Shown in pieces: positions 9,090 to 17,833 of a stretch of 55,744 bases of DNA. A program made the position numbers and the translations under genes. Source of the DNA: Alphaproteobacteria bacterium (GTDB taxonomy: Bacteria > Pseudomonadota > Alphaproteobacteria > RF32 > CAG-239); contig SUUR01000009.1 in NCBI GenBank assembly GCA_015062435.1, forward strand, positions 1 to 55,744, given 5' to 3'. Numbering within the stretch: the first letter of the stretch is position 1; every line of letters starts with the position of its first letter. Under the pieces are notes generated by a model. That model saw only the letters and a program-made list of their open reading frames with translations, was not told the origin of the DNA and ran no database searches.

Positions 9090-11599
9090 TTAGACTTCTC
9101 CTTAGCCGGTTTAGCAACATCTGTTGAGTTATTATCATCAGGAGTATCATGACTATCATATAATATAATCGGTTCTTGGTGTTCTTTAACCTGTTGGTCA
9201 AAGTTTTCTTCTGTTCTGCGTTCGGATCGACCACGTCTGCGCTCAAAACGATTTCTGCCAAATCTGCGGTCACCACGTCTGCGTCTACGCTCAAATTTTT
9301 CTTCTTTTTCTTCGGTATTGATATTTTCTTCAATAACGTTCTCATCATCAGAGCATGGGGATTCTGCAATTTCTTCCAAACAACCGCTTTCATCATTATC
9401 TGGGAGATTTTCACAGCTTTCGTTTGTTTTTACATTTCCTGCAGATTTTTCTTCTTTGGTAAGTTTGGTTCTTTCTACTCTGAAATCAGAAACACATTTA
9501 ATTGTACTATCGGCACTGATTATAACTGTCATTTTATATTTTTGTTCCAAATCAGCTAACATTTTGCGTTTTTGATTCAGGATATATATCGCAATATCCG
9601 AAGGAACATAAACATTAATTTTTGAAGATCTGTTTTTTATCCCTTCTTCTTCAATTGCTCGTAAAACATATACAGCGCTGGATTCGGTAGTTCTGATAAT
9701 TCCTTTTCCCTGACAATGCGGACAGGTTTGATAATTACTTTCCCAAAAAGCAGAATGGATTCTCTGACGTGATAGTTCCAATAATCCGAACATACTCATT
9801 TTTCCGACTTGTATTCTTGAGCGGTCTTTTTTCAGGGCTTCTTTCATACGTTTTTCAACCGCATGATTATTGGCCGGTTCTTCCATGTCAATAAAGTCGA
9901 TAACCACCAATCCGGCCAGATTTCTCATTCTGAGCTGTCTGGCAATTTCATCACAAGCTTCAAGATTAGTTTTTAATGCGGTTTCTTCCAAATCACTTTC
10001 TTTGGTAGCTCTTCCTGAGTTAACATCAATAGAAACCAAAGCCTCTGTCGGGTTGATTACCAAATAACCTCCGGATTCCAACTGAGCTGTTGTGTCATGA
10101 AGCTTATCCAACTGCCCTTCAACTTGAAAACGTTGAAATAGAGGAATTTCATCATTTTTGTATGGCTTAATTTTTTTCAGGTTATGCGGAGAAAGAATAC
10201 GGAACAGATCTTTTGAAAGTTTAAAAGCTTCTTCACCGGCAACAATAATCTCAGAAGTATCTTTTGTATATATATCTCTGAGAGCTCGTTTAATGAGGTT
10301 TCCTTCTTCATATACCAAACAAGGAGCCTTATGGTTGAGTGAATCCAATCTTATTTTATTCCAGGTTCTGATGAGGTAATTATAATCTCTCACAATATCA
10401 GTTTTGGTTTTTTCTTCTCCTGCGGTTCTGACTATAATAGACATATCAGAAGTCAAAGGTAATTCTCTGACAATTCCTTTTAATCTGGTTCGGTCTGCTG
10501 CGTTGGTAATTTTTCTGGATACACCACCGCTTTTAATTCTATTGGGCATCAATACACAATATCTGCCGGCCAAAGAAAGATACGTTGTCAGAGCAGCACC
10601 TTTATTTCCTCTCTCTTCTTTAACAACTTGTACCAATACAATTTGGCCTTCTTTGATAACATCTTGAATTTTATGACGATGAAACAATTTTCTGGCACAC
10701 ATAAGTTTACGTTGCAGTTCAAAATCAATATCATCGTCATCATCTTCAACTTCAAAATCTTCATCTAAAGTATCGTGTTTGACATTTTCTTTATTATCAT
10801 CAATATTATCGCAAGTTTCACACACAACATCGTCTTGACAACCGGTATCCTCACACAATACTTTTAAAGGTTCTTCTTGAGATATTTCATTGTTACTTTC
10901 TTCAGTTACAGCCGCAATTTCTTTTAGAGCTTCTTCTTGTTTACGGATACGTTTTTTTATCTGACGTTTTTTCTGATTTTTCTTGGGTTCGATATTTTCA
11001 ACAGATTGTTCATTCTCTTTGGTGTCAATAATAGCGACTTCAGAATTTTCTGATTGTTTTTGTATATTATCTTTCTGATTTACGGTTGCATCATTATTTT
11101 CGATTTGAACATTAGCAACTTCTTCAACAGCAACATTTTCGATATTGTTTTCACTTTCAACAATATTTTGTTCTGATTCTTTTGTTGCAATGGCCTCAGC
11201 TTCCAATCGAGCTTTTTCTGCCAATCTAGCCGCACGTGCAGCAGCTTTTTCCTGACGGATTCTTTCTCTTTCCAGTTCTCGTTCTTTAATTGCTTGCTTT
11301 TTATTTTCAATGATATCACTGACTTCTTTTTCAATTTCTGCGATTTCTTCTTCAGAAACATTATAATAGTCAGGATGTATTTCTCCAAAAGCCATAAAAC
11401 CATGCTTGTTTCCGCCATAATCAACAAAGCAAGCTTGTAAAGATGGCTCTACTCGCATCACTTTTCCAAGATATACATTACCTTTAATTTGGCGACGATG
11501 AGTTGTTTCAAATTCCACATCTTCCAATTTATTGCCGTCTAATACAACAACTCTGGTTTCTTCCGGCTGAGTAGCATCAATCAGCATTCTTTTCGTCAT
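9062..11599 (-). CDS. rne: Ribonuclease E/G
   Basis: This is the endoribonuclease that initiates mRNA decay and rRNA/tRNA processing. The product is 845 residues. It starts MTKRMLIDATQPEETRVVV, followed by an S1 RNA-binding domain (GNVYLGKVMRVEPSLQACFVDYG) interrupted by a long acidic and glutamine/lysine-rich insert of about 220 residues, as in alphaproteobacterial RNase E. The DNase-I-like catalytic core has SIDVNSG and VVIDFIDME, which carry the Mg-binding aspartates. The zinc-link CPHCQGKG follows. The C terminus is an arginine-rich, probably disordered, RNA- or partner-binding tail (ERRRRRGDRRFGRNRFERR). An ATG at 11680 is in frame, but 11599 has a GGAG 8 bases upstream and begins exactly where the family does. 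It is divergent from amiC and overlaps the downstream protease gene. Confidence 0.96.
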   Translation of the reverse strand: MTKRMLIDATQPEETRVVVLDGNKLEDVEFETTHRRQIKGNVYLGKVMRVEPSLQACFVDYGGNKHGFMAFGEIHPDYYNVSEEEIAEIEKEVSDIIENKKQAIKERELERERIRQEKAAARAARLAEKARLEAEAIATKESEQNIVESENNIENVAVEEVANVQIENNDATVNQKDNIQKQSENSEVAIIDTKENEQSVENIEPKKNQKKRQIKKRIRKQEEALKEIAAVTEESNNEISQEEPLKVLCEDTGCQDDVVCETCDNIDDNKENVKHDTLDEDFEVEDDDDDIDFELQRKLMCARKLFHRHKIQDVIKEGQIVLVQVVKEERGNKGAALTTYLSLAGRYCVLMPNRIKSGGVSRKITNAADRTRLKGIVRELPLTSDMSIIVRTAGEEKTKTDIVRDYNYLIRTWNKIRLDSLNHKAPCLVYEEGNLIKRALRDIYTKDTSEIIVAGEEAFKLSKDLFRILSPHNLKKIKPYKNDEIPLFQRFQVEGQLDKLHDTTAQLESGGYLVINPTEALVSIDVNSGRATKESDLEETALKTNLEACDEIARQLRMRNLAGLVVIDFIDMEEPANNHAVEKRMKEALKKDRSRIQVGKMSMFGLLELSRQRIHSAFWESNYQTCPHCQGKGIIRTTESSAVYVLRAIEEEGIKNRSSKINVYVPSDIAIYILNQKRKMLADLEQKYKMTVIISADSTIKCVSDFRVERTKLTKEEKSAGNVKTNESCENLPDNDESGCLEEIAESPCSDDENVIEENINTEEKEEKFERRRRRGDRRFGRNRFERRRGRSERRTEENFDQQVKEHQEPIILYDSHDTPDDNNSTDVAKPAKEKSNWWKKLIKG

Positions 11600-12109
11600 A
11601 TAATTTCTCCAAAATCCAAATTTGCACTGACAAGCAGGCAAAATAAATAGTTTTCTGACCGGAGATTTTAAAAAAGACACAAAACTTCCTAAAAAATAGG
11701 AGTATCAAGCAAACTTAAATTAAAAAACACAAATAATTTCAATTTATTCTATCTCGCAATGTCTGTCGTAAAGCGTGATTTTATTTTTATTCTTTATTTT
11801 GCTTTACAAAAAAAATCCGTCCGGCAAATTTCACCTCTAACAAATTTACTTGGCAGCATCCTATCCTTATGATGAGGTTGCCATACCGGATGTAGTCTTT
11901 TATAAATACCTCTGTTTTACCAAAAAAAAGACTAAGCCGGTACATCATTCCAAATAAACATTAGTTAGCATATACAATTTGATTTAAAACTCAACAATAA
12001 TTTTTGATATATTGTAAAACAATATTTATTGCTTCAGTCTTAATATATTGGTAAGAACTGTTTGTTAGAATCATTAAAAGATTTTATGTAAAAGGAAATA
12101 TATTCTGAG
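11600..12109. other. Gene-free divergent region between rne and amiC
   Basis: About 510 bases separate the rne and amiC start codons, with no convincing ORF. It must hold both promoters; I cannot assign them with confidence. The middle (11852-11942) has two adjacent strong inverted repeats, described separately. An AT-rich inverted repeat (GTAAAGC ... GCTTTAC) sits near 11769-11810. A long rne leader would fit the known autoregulation of RNase E through its own 5' UTR in enterobacteria, but no enterobacterial-like element is recognisable here. Confidence 0.6.
11852..11942. other. Two adjacent hairpins, possible rne leader structure or small RNA
   Basis: The first hairpin is imperfect (GGCAGCATC ... 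GATGAGGTTGCC, 11852-11882). The second pairs TACCGG (11884-11889) and TAGTCTTTT (11893-11901) with AAAAGACTA (11926-11934) and CCGGTA (11937-11942): 15 base pairs with a small internal loop. The block is 250-350 bases upstream of the rne start and about 170 upstream of amiC. It could be part of the rne 5' leader, a separate small RNA on either strand, or a DNA site. No known RNA family is recognised. Confidence 0.45.
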
Positions 12110-13339
12110 ATGAAGGCGTTATTGCACAAAACACATTTTATATGGTTGATGTTGCTGACATTTTTATTTGTCGGTATATCTTCTGATGTACATTCAGCTC
12201 AGATATCGAAATTGCGTATCGGTCAAGGGATAAGCAATGTTCGCATAGTTTTTGACGCCGATTCTAAGTTTGAATATAAGGCTTTTTTATTGAGTGAGCC
12301 CAAACGTTTGGTAGTAGATGCCAAAAATGTCAGTGTGAGTTCCGGCGTGGAACAGGCCGGTTCGTCAGGAAATTTGGTGTCGGCAACCCGAGTTGGTAGC
12401 GTCGGAGTTGATGGAGTCAGAATTGTGTTTGATTTGCAACAACCGGTAATTATAAAAAAAGCTTTTATGTTGCCTCCACAAAGTAATTTTAATTGGCGAT
12501 TCGTTGTAGATGTGGAGATAGCATCTGAGCGGGAATTTATTAAACACATCGGTAATGATAATGCTTTTACTTCCGAGAGTTATGCTCAATCACCAAAAAA
12601 AATATCATCATCAGGTCAAAAATCCAAACACTTTAAGCCTGAACGCAAAAAAGTTATAGTTCTTGATCCCGGACACGGAGGTGTTGATCCCGGTGCGATA
12701 GGTGTTTCCGGTATTTATGAGAAGAAAATCACGCTTTCAATGGCAAAAGAATTGAAAGAGGAGTTGGATAAAACCGGCAAATATACTGTATATCTAACCA
12801 GAAATCGTGATGTATTTATTCCGCTGAGAGAACGAGTGCGTATAGCTCGACGATATGATGCAGATTTATTTTTATCGATTCATGCTGATAGTGCCGTAAA
12901 CAGACGAGCAACCGGTTTATCTGTTTATACATTATCTGAAACAGCGTCGGATAAGGAAGCTGCCGCATTGGCTGAGAAAGAAAATAAGGCAGATATCGTT
13001 GCCGGTCTGGATTTTGCCGAACACTCAAAAGAGGTTTCTGACGTACTGTTAAATTTGGCACAAAGAGAAACATTAAATCGCTCGGCCGAATTGGCGACAT
13101 TTATGGTTCAAGAAATGAGAAAGTCAACGCATACATTGGATAACACTCATCGTTTTGCCGGATTTGCGGTATTGAAAGCTCCTGATGTTCCTTCAATTCT
13201 TTTGGAGTTGGGATATCTGTCCAATCGCACAGAAGAAAAACAACTTCAACAAAAATCTCATCGTAAAAAACTAGCAGTGTCAGCACGTAAAGCTATTGAT
13301 AAATATTTTAAAAATATGCAGAGTGCATCTGTGTTTTAG
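12110..13339 (+). CDS. amiC: N-acetylmuramoyl-L-alanine amidase, AmiC type
   Basis: This periplasmic zinc amidase cuts the amide bond between MurNAc and the stem peptide to split septal peptidoglycan. The product is 409 residues: signal peptide ending near VHSA, an AMIN domain at about residues 28-130, a low-complexity linker, then Amidase_3. Active-site motifs are DPGHGG near 185, the GIYEKK glutamate near 200, SIHADS near 256 and LLELGYLSN near 363. All the expected zinc ligands and the catalytic glutamate appear present. The weak ribosome site is AAGGAAA some 13 bases upstream. A PBP1A gene follows 70 bases downstream on the same strand; amiC followed by a PBP1A gene is a frequent alphaproteobacterial order. 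Confidence 0.95.
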   Translation: MKALLHKTHFIWLMLLTFLFVGISSDVHSAQISKLRIGQGISNVRIVFDADSKFEYKAFLLSEPKRLVVDAKNVSVSSGVEQAGSSGNLVSATRVGSVGVDGVRIVFDLQQPVIIKKAFMLPPQSNFNWRFVVDVEIASEREFIKHIGNDNAFTSESYAQSPKKISSSGQKSKHFKPERKKVIVLDPGHGGVDPGAIGVSGIYEKKITLSMAKELKEELDKTGKYTVYLTRNRDVFIPLRERVRIARRYDADLFLSIHADSAVNRRATGLSVYTLSETASDKEAAALAEKENKADIVAGLDFAEHSKEVSDVLLNLAQRETLNRSAELATFMVQEMRKSTHTLDNTHRFAGFAVLKAPDVPSILLELGYLSNRTEEKQLQQKSHRKKLAVSARKAIDKYFKNMQSASVF

Positions 13340-13409
13340 GGTTTGACTTTAAGATATTTTTTTTATATTAACAATACATTGGTAAGTTTGATTTTTTTTC
13401 GGGTATACA

Positions 13410-15869
13410 ATGTTAAAAACACTATCATCACTATTAAGTACATTTTTCTTTTTTGCTGTGATTGCCTTAGTTTTGATAATAACATCGTTATGGCAAATAT
13501 CGCAAACACTACCCGATTATAATCATTTGTCGGCATATGAACCGGCCGTCACAACCCGATTATACGCCGGTGATGGTCAGGTAATGATGGAATATGCTAC
13601 GGAAAAAAGATTGTTTGTTCCTGAAGACAAGATGCCCGAACTTGTAAAAAATGCTTTTATAGCTGCGGAAGATAAGAAATTTTATAGTCATTTTGGTATT
13701 GATTTTATCGGAATAATAAGAGCTGTTTTGGAAAATATTAAAAATATCGGAAAGGGCAGACGTCCGGTAGGAGCTTCAACTATAACTCAACAAGTTGCAA
13801 AAAACTTTTTATTGTCATCAGAAGTTTCTTATCAAAGAAAAATCAAAGAAGCTTTATTGGCTATGCGTATAGAACAGGCTTTCAGTAAACAACATATCTT
13901 AGAATTGTATCTTAATGAAATTTACTTAGGAAACAGATCTTACGGAGTAGCTGCTGCAGCATTAAATTATTTTGGCAAATCTCTTGATGAACTCACGATA
14001 GAAGAGGCTGCATATTTGGCCGCACTTCCTAAAGCTCCGAACAATTATCACCCGAAGAATAAATATCAGGCAGCCGTAGCTCGTCGTAATTGGGTGATAG
14101 ATCGCATGGTTGAGGAGGAGTTCATTGATTTTGAAGATGGCGAAGCGGCCAAAAGCAAAGCTCTTGAAGTTGTTGAACGTAGTAAAGATATGGTTGCCGA
14201 TGCAGAATATTTTAGTGAAGAAGTGCGTCGTCAAGTTAATAATATGTTTGGAGAAAATGCTTTATATGAAGGCGGATTATTAATCAGAACAACTTTAGAT
14301 CCCAAACTTCAAAAAATTGCATCACAAGTTTTTGAGCAAGAGCTCAAAAACTATGATATTCGTCATGGTTGGCGAGGAGCTTTTGCTAACATTTCCTTAG
14401 ATGAAAATTATCAGGCAAATTTGAAAAATATTGAAGTGCCAGCCGGTAAAGATGATAATTGGCAAAAAGCTGTGGTTAAGGACGTGCTGACTGTTAAGGC
14501 TGAAATAGAAACTGCTGATGGTCAAACCGGAGTAGTTCCGTTAGCTTTATTATCTTGGGCCAGAAAAACACTAAAAAATCAGAGTGTTGGAGGAGAGCCG
14601 AAAAGTGTAAAAGATGTATTAAATGTCGGTGATGTTATTTTGGTTGAAAAAGTGGCAGATAGTGTTATTGAAGAAAAAAAACTACCGCAAAACACCTATT
14701 ATCTTCGTCAAGTTCCCAATGTGGAAGGTGCTCTTATAGCTATGGATCCGCATACCGGAAAGATTTTGGCAATGGTTGGAGGATATTCATTTCGCAAGTC
14801 ACAATTTAACCGTGCCACACAGGCAATGCGTCAAACCGGTTCGTCATTCAAACCGATTGTTTATTTGACTGCATTGGACAACGGATATTCTCCTACGGAT
14901 CTGATACTGGATGCTCCGTTTGTTTTGGATCAGGGAGTTGGATTACCAAAATGGAAACCGGTGAATTATTCCAAGAAATTTTATGGTTTGATGACTTTAC
15001 GTCAAGGAATAGAAAAATCAAGAAATCTGATGACCGTTCGATTAGCTCAAGATGTTGGTATGGATAAAGTTGCTGATTATGCCAAAAAAATGGGAGTGAA
15101 TCCTAATTTACCTCAACTGCTGTCAATGTCATTGGGAGCCGGAGAAACAAAGCTTATTAATATGGCCGCTGCCTATGGTATAATTGTAAATGGCGGTAAA
15201 AAAGTATCTCCATATTTAATCGAACGCATTCAAGATCGTAACGGAAAAACCATATACAAAAATGACAATCGTAAATGTTTGGATTGCAATGTTGATTTTT
15301 GGGATAATCAACAAATTCCTGAAATTGGCGATAATAGAGAGCAGATTATTGATCCGTTAAGTGCATATCAAATGGTTAGTATTTTGGAAGGTGTTGCTCA
15401 ATACGGAACGGGCGCCCGCCTGCGAGGGCTGAATAAGCATGTTGCCGGCAAAACCGGTACCACAAATAAAAACCAAGATTCTTGGTTTGTGGGATTTTCT
15501 CCGGATTTGGTTGTTGCAACTTATGTCGGATTTGATGAGCCAAAAAGTTTAGGACGTTATGAAACCGGAGCCGCTTTGGCACTTCCGATATTTCAAAATT
15601 TTATGCACAAAGCACTTGAAAGTCATGCCAATACTCCTTTCAGAATTCCTGCCGGCATTAAATTGGTTCGCATAAATCATGATACCGGAAAACCTGCCAA
15701 ACCTGATGATAAATCAGTTATTGTAGAGGCTTTAAAACCTGAATTTAATTTTGACAATAATTCCCAAAGAATAATAGGAACACCAACCAACACCAATGAC
15801 AACAATTCTGAGCAACCGTCTTATACCGAGAATTTGGAAGATGATGTTCAGCTTGGTGCTGAATACTGA
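13410..15869 (+). CDS. mrcA: Penicillin-binding protein 1A, bifunctional
   Basis: This class A PBP polymerises lipid II into glycan strands and cross-links the stem peptides at the inner membrane. The 819 residues start with a single membrane anchor (residues 5-30). The GT51 transglycosylase has AAEDKKFYSHFGID near residue 88, GASTITQQVAKN, and ELYLNEIYLG. An OB-like insert precedes the transpeptidase, which has the SxxK motif in GSSFKP near 478, SRN near 535 and KTGT near 680. All catalytic motifs are intact. The tail is polar and asparagine-rich. The product names mrcA and ponA are both used for this gene. Confidence 0.96.
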   Translation: MLKTLSSLLSTFFFFAVIALVLIITSLWQISQTLPDYNHLSAYEPAVTTRLYAGDGQVMMEYATEKRLFVPEDKMPELVKNAFIAAEDKKFYSHFGIDFIGIIRAVLENIKNIGKGRRPVGASTITQQVAKNFLLSSEVSYQRKIKEALLAMRIEQAFSKQHILELYLNEIYLGNRSYGVAAAALNYFGKSLDELTIEEAAYLAALPKAPNNYHPKNKYQAAVARRNWVIDRMVEEEFIDFEDGEAAKSKALEVVERSKDMVADAEYFSEEVRRQVNNMFGENALYEGGLLIRTTLDPKLQKIASQVFEQELKNYDIRHGWRGAFANISLDENYQANLKNIEVPAGKDDNWQKAVVKDVLTVKAEIETADGQTGVVPLALLSWARKTLKNQSVGGEPKSVKDVLNVGDVILVEKVADSVIEEKKLPQNTYYLRQVPNVEGALIAMDPHTGKILAMVGGYSFRKSQFNRATQAMRQTGSSFKPIVYLTALDNGYSPTDLILDAPFVLDQGVGLPKWKPVNYSKKFYGLMTLRQGIEKSRNLMTVRLAQDVGMDKVADYAKKMGVNPNLPQLLSMSLGAGETKLINMAAAYGIIVNGGKKVSPYLIERIQDRNGKTIYKNDNRKCLDCNVDFWDNQQIPEIGDNREQIIDPLSAYQMVSILEGVAQYGTGARLRGLNKHVAGKTGTTNKNQDSWFVGFSPDLVVATYVGFDEPKSLGRYETGAALALPIFQNFMHKALESHANTPFRIPAGIKLVRINHDTGKPAKPDDKSVIVEALKPEFNFDNNSQRIIGTPTNTNDNNSEQPSYTENLEDDVQLGAEY

Positions 15870-15884
15870 TAAAAGAGGTTATTA

Positions 15885-16998
15885 ATGCGAGCAGAATTAT
15901 ACGAAATAACTCAAGAGATTAGTAAATCACTGGATTTACTGAGGAGGTCTCTTTGACTATGATAATTCCCGATTGAGGCTTGAAGAATTAGAGGCTCTGA
16001 CTTCAGATGCCGATTTGTGGGCAGATCCGCAAAATGCACGCAAGCTTATGTCTGAAAAAAACAATCTTGAGTTTAGTCTTACCAATTTTCAAAAGATGCA
16101 AAATTCTTTAAAAGACCTGATTGATATTGCTGAGCTTGCGGAAGAAGAGGGAGATGAGGGGCTTATATCAGATATTTTTGCACAATTGACAAATTTAAGG
16201 GGCGAGGTTAAGCATGGTGAGTTAGAAGCTTTACTTTCCGGAGAAGTAGACGCCAATGATGCTTATCTGGAAGTTCATGCCGGAAGCGGAGGAACCGAAG
16301 CTCAAGATTGGGCAGAAATGCTATTACGCATGTATACCCGATGGGCAGAAGCACATAAATATAAGGTTGAATATATAGAAGAGACAGAAGGTGAAGTTGC
16401 CGGTATCAAATCTGTTACCATAAAGATTAACGGACATAATGCATACGGATGGTTGAAGTCTGAAACCGGAGTACATAGACTGGTAAGAATATCTCCTTTT
16501 GATAGCAATGCACGTCGCCACACAAGTTTTGCCTCAGTAGGTATTTATCCGGTAATAGATGATGAAATAGAAATAAACATAAATGAATCTGATTGCAGAG
16601 TCGATACTTATAGAGCATCTGGTGCCGGAGGGCAACACATCAATAAAACAGATTCTGCGGTCAGAATAACTCACATTCCCACCGGCATTGTAGTCCAGTG
16701 TCAAAACCAACGGTCACAATTTCAAAATCGAGATGCGGCATGGAAGATGCTTAAAGCCAGATTATATGAAATTGAGTTGAAGAAAAGAGAAGATGCTGCA
16801 GAAGCTGAAAGAGATGCTTTAAGTGACATTGGTTGGGGACATCAAATTCGGTCTTATGTTTTGCAACCCTATAAAATGGTAAAAGATTTACGAACAAGCG
16901 TTGAAACATCGGATTGTAAAGGGGTGTTAGACGGAGATATAGATATCTTTTTAGCAGCGTCTTTAGCTGATAAAATCGGGAGTAAGTCTGATGCATAA
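15885..16998 (+). CDS. prfB: Peptide chain release factor 2, with programmed +1 frameshift
   Basis: RF2 ends translation at UGA and UAA. The coding sequence is join(15885..15953, 15955..16998), about 370 residues. The short first frame (MRAELYEITQEISKSLDLLRRSL) ends at the TGA at 15954-15956. Translation resumes +1 as DYDNSRLRLEELEAL, which aligns with the LDYDAKKERLEEV region of E. coli RF2. Downstream are the RF2 codon-recognition tripeptide SPF (ISPFDSNARRH) and the peptidyl-tRNA hydrolysis motif GGQ (SGAGGQHINKTDSA). Calling an ATG or other start in the second frame would lose the true N terminus. An AGAGG lies about 7 bases before the ATG. The stop overlaps the next gene by 8 bases. Confidence 0.96.
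15942..15957 (+). promoter_or_regulatory. RF2 autoregulatory frameshift site
   Basis: The sequence AGGAGG TCT CTT T GA C reproduces the known RF2 recoding signal. It has an internal Shine-Dalgarno exactly 3 bases before the CTT slippery codon, followed by an in-frame TGA and then C. When RF2 is scarce the ribosome pauses at UGA, slips from CUU to UUU and continues, so RF2 controls its own synthesis. The internal SD here is a perfect anti-SD match, against AGGGGG in E. coli. Confidence 0.95.
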
Positions 16999-17833
16999 AC
17001 GAATAATTCTGACAATTTTAGGATTATGCTTTTTTGCATATATATTATTTTGCATGAGTGTATATTTCTTTCCGGAATTATATTTTTATGATCCCTCAAC
17101 AATGGAATCAAGATTAGAGGTGGCTCATTCTAATTCTTACGATGCTCAAAGAGTTGAGTATTCTGCTAAAGATGATACACCGTTATATGCTTGGTATACA
17201 CCACCGCAAAAATCAAAACCGATAATTGTTTTTATGCATGGTAATTCATATAATATCGAGAAATTTTATCACAAACTGATTCCCTTTGCAGAAGCCGGAT
17301 ACGGAACATTTATTCCCGAATATAGAGGGTTTGGCGGTATAAAGGGTAAGATAACTCAATCAGGTCTTGAACAAGATGTAATATCAGCAATCAATTGGTT
17401 ATATAATCAGGGATTTAAAAATAGGCAAATTATCCTTTACGGAATGTCTTTAGGTTCATACACTGCAACCTATGCTGCCCACACGTTGGGACGGCAAACA
17501 TCATTTAGAGCGCTTATTTTAGAAGTTCCGTTTGATAGCATGTATGCTGATGTTAAACAAATAGTAAAAATACCATTGCCTCTGAAATTAATAATGAAAG
17601 ATAAATACGATAATCTTTCGCATATAAAAGATTTATCGCTTCCTATTTTAATAATGGGTGCAAGTGATGATACCTTAGTTCCAATAGAAAGAGCAAAAAA
17701 CTTATTTAAAGCATCTCCTGATCCCAAAAAAATGATTATTTACAAGGGGGCTGAGCATAGTGATTTATACAAATATCGTAATTATAAAGATATAATGGAT
17801 TGGTTGCAAGCAAATGAAAAAGTTGGATTATAA
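16991..17833 (+). CDS. Membrane-anchored alpha/beta hydrolase, BEM46/YhfR-like
   Basis: This is a serine hydrolase of unknown substrate. The 280 residues begin with a transmembrane segment (about 5-25), then an alpha/beta fold. It has the oxyanion HGN motif (FMHGNSYN), a nucleophile elbow GMSLGS (serine near residue 158), an acid in GASDDTLVP and a catalytic histidine in GAEHSD. The arrangement matches the BEM46/FrsA-like hydrolases found as single-pass membrane proteins in many proteobacteria. The start overlaps prfB by 8 bases and has GGGAG upstream. Its own end overlaps the AsmA-like gene by 20 bases, so the three are likely translationally coupled. Confidence 0.88.
   Translation: MHKRIILTILGLCFFAYILFCMSVYFFPELYFYDPSTMESRLEVAHSNSYDAQRVEYSAKDDTPLYAWYTPPQKSKPIIVFMHGNSYNIEKFYHKLIPFAEAGYGTFIPEYRGFGGIKGKITQSGLEQDVISAINWLYNQGFKNRQIILYGMSLGSYTATYAAHTLGRQTSFRALILEVPFDSMYADVKQIVKIPLPLKLIMKDKYDNLSHIKDLSLPILIMGASDDTLVPIERAKNLFKASPDPKKMIIYKGAEHSDLYKYRNYKDIMDWLQANEKVGL

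Noticed and set aside
9176..9575. Open frames antisense to the rne tail
   Set aside because: They are shadows of the arginine-rich C-terminal coding region; no ribosome site.
11690..12000. tmRNA, SRP RNA or 6S RNA in the rne-amiC gap
   Set aside because: No tag frame, no SRP tetraloop signature and no T-loop were seen.
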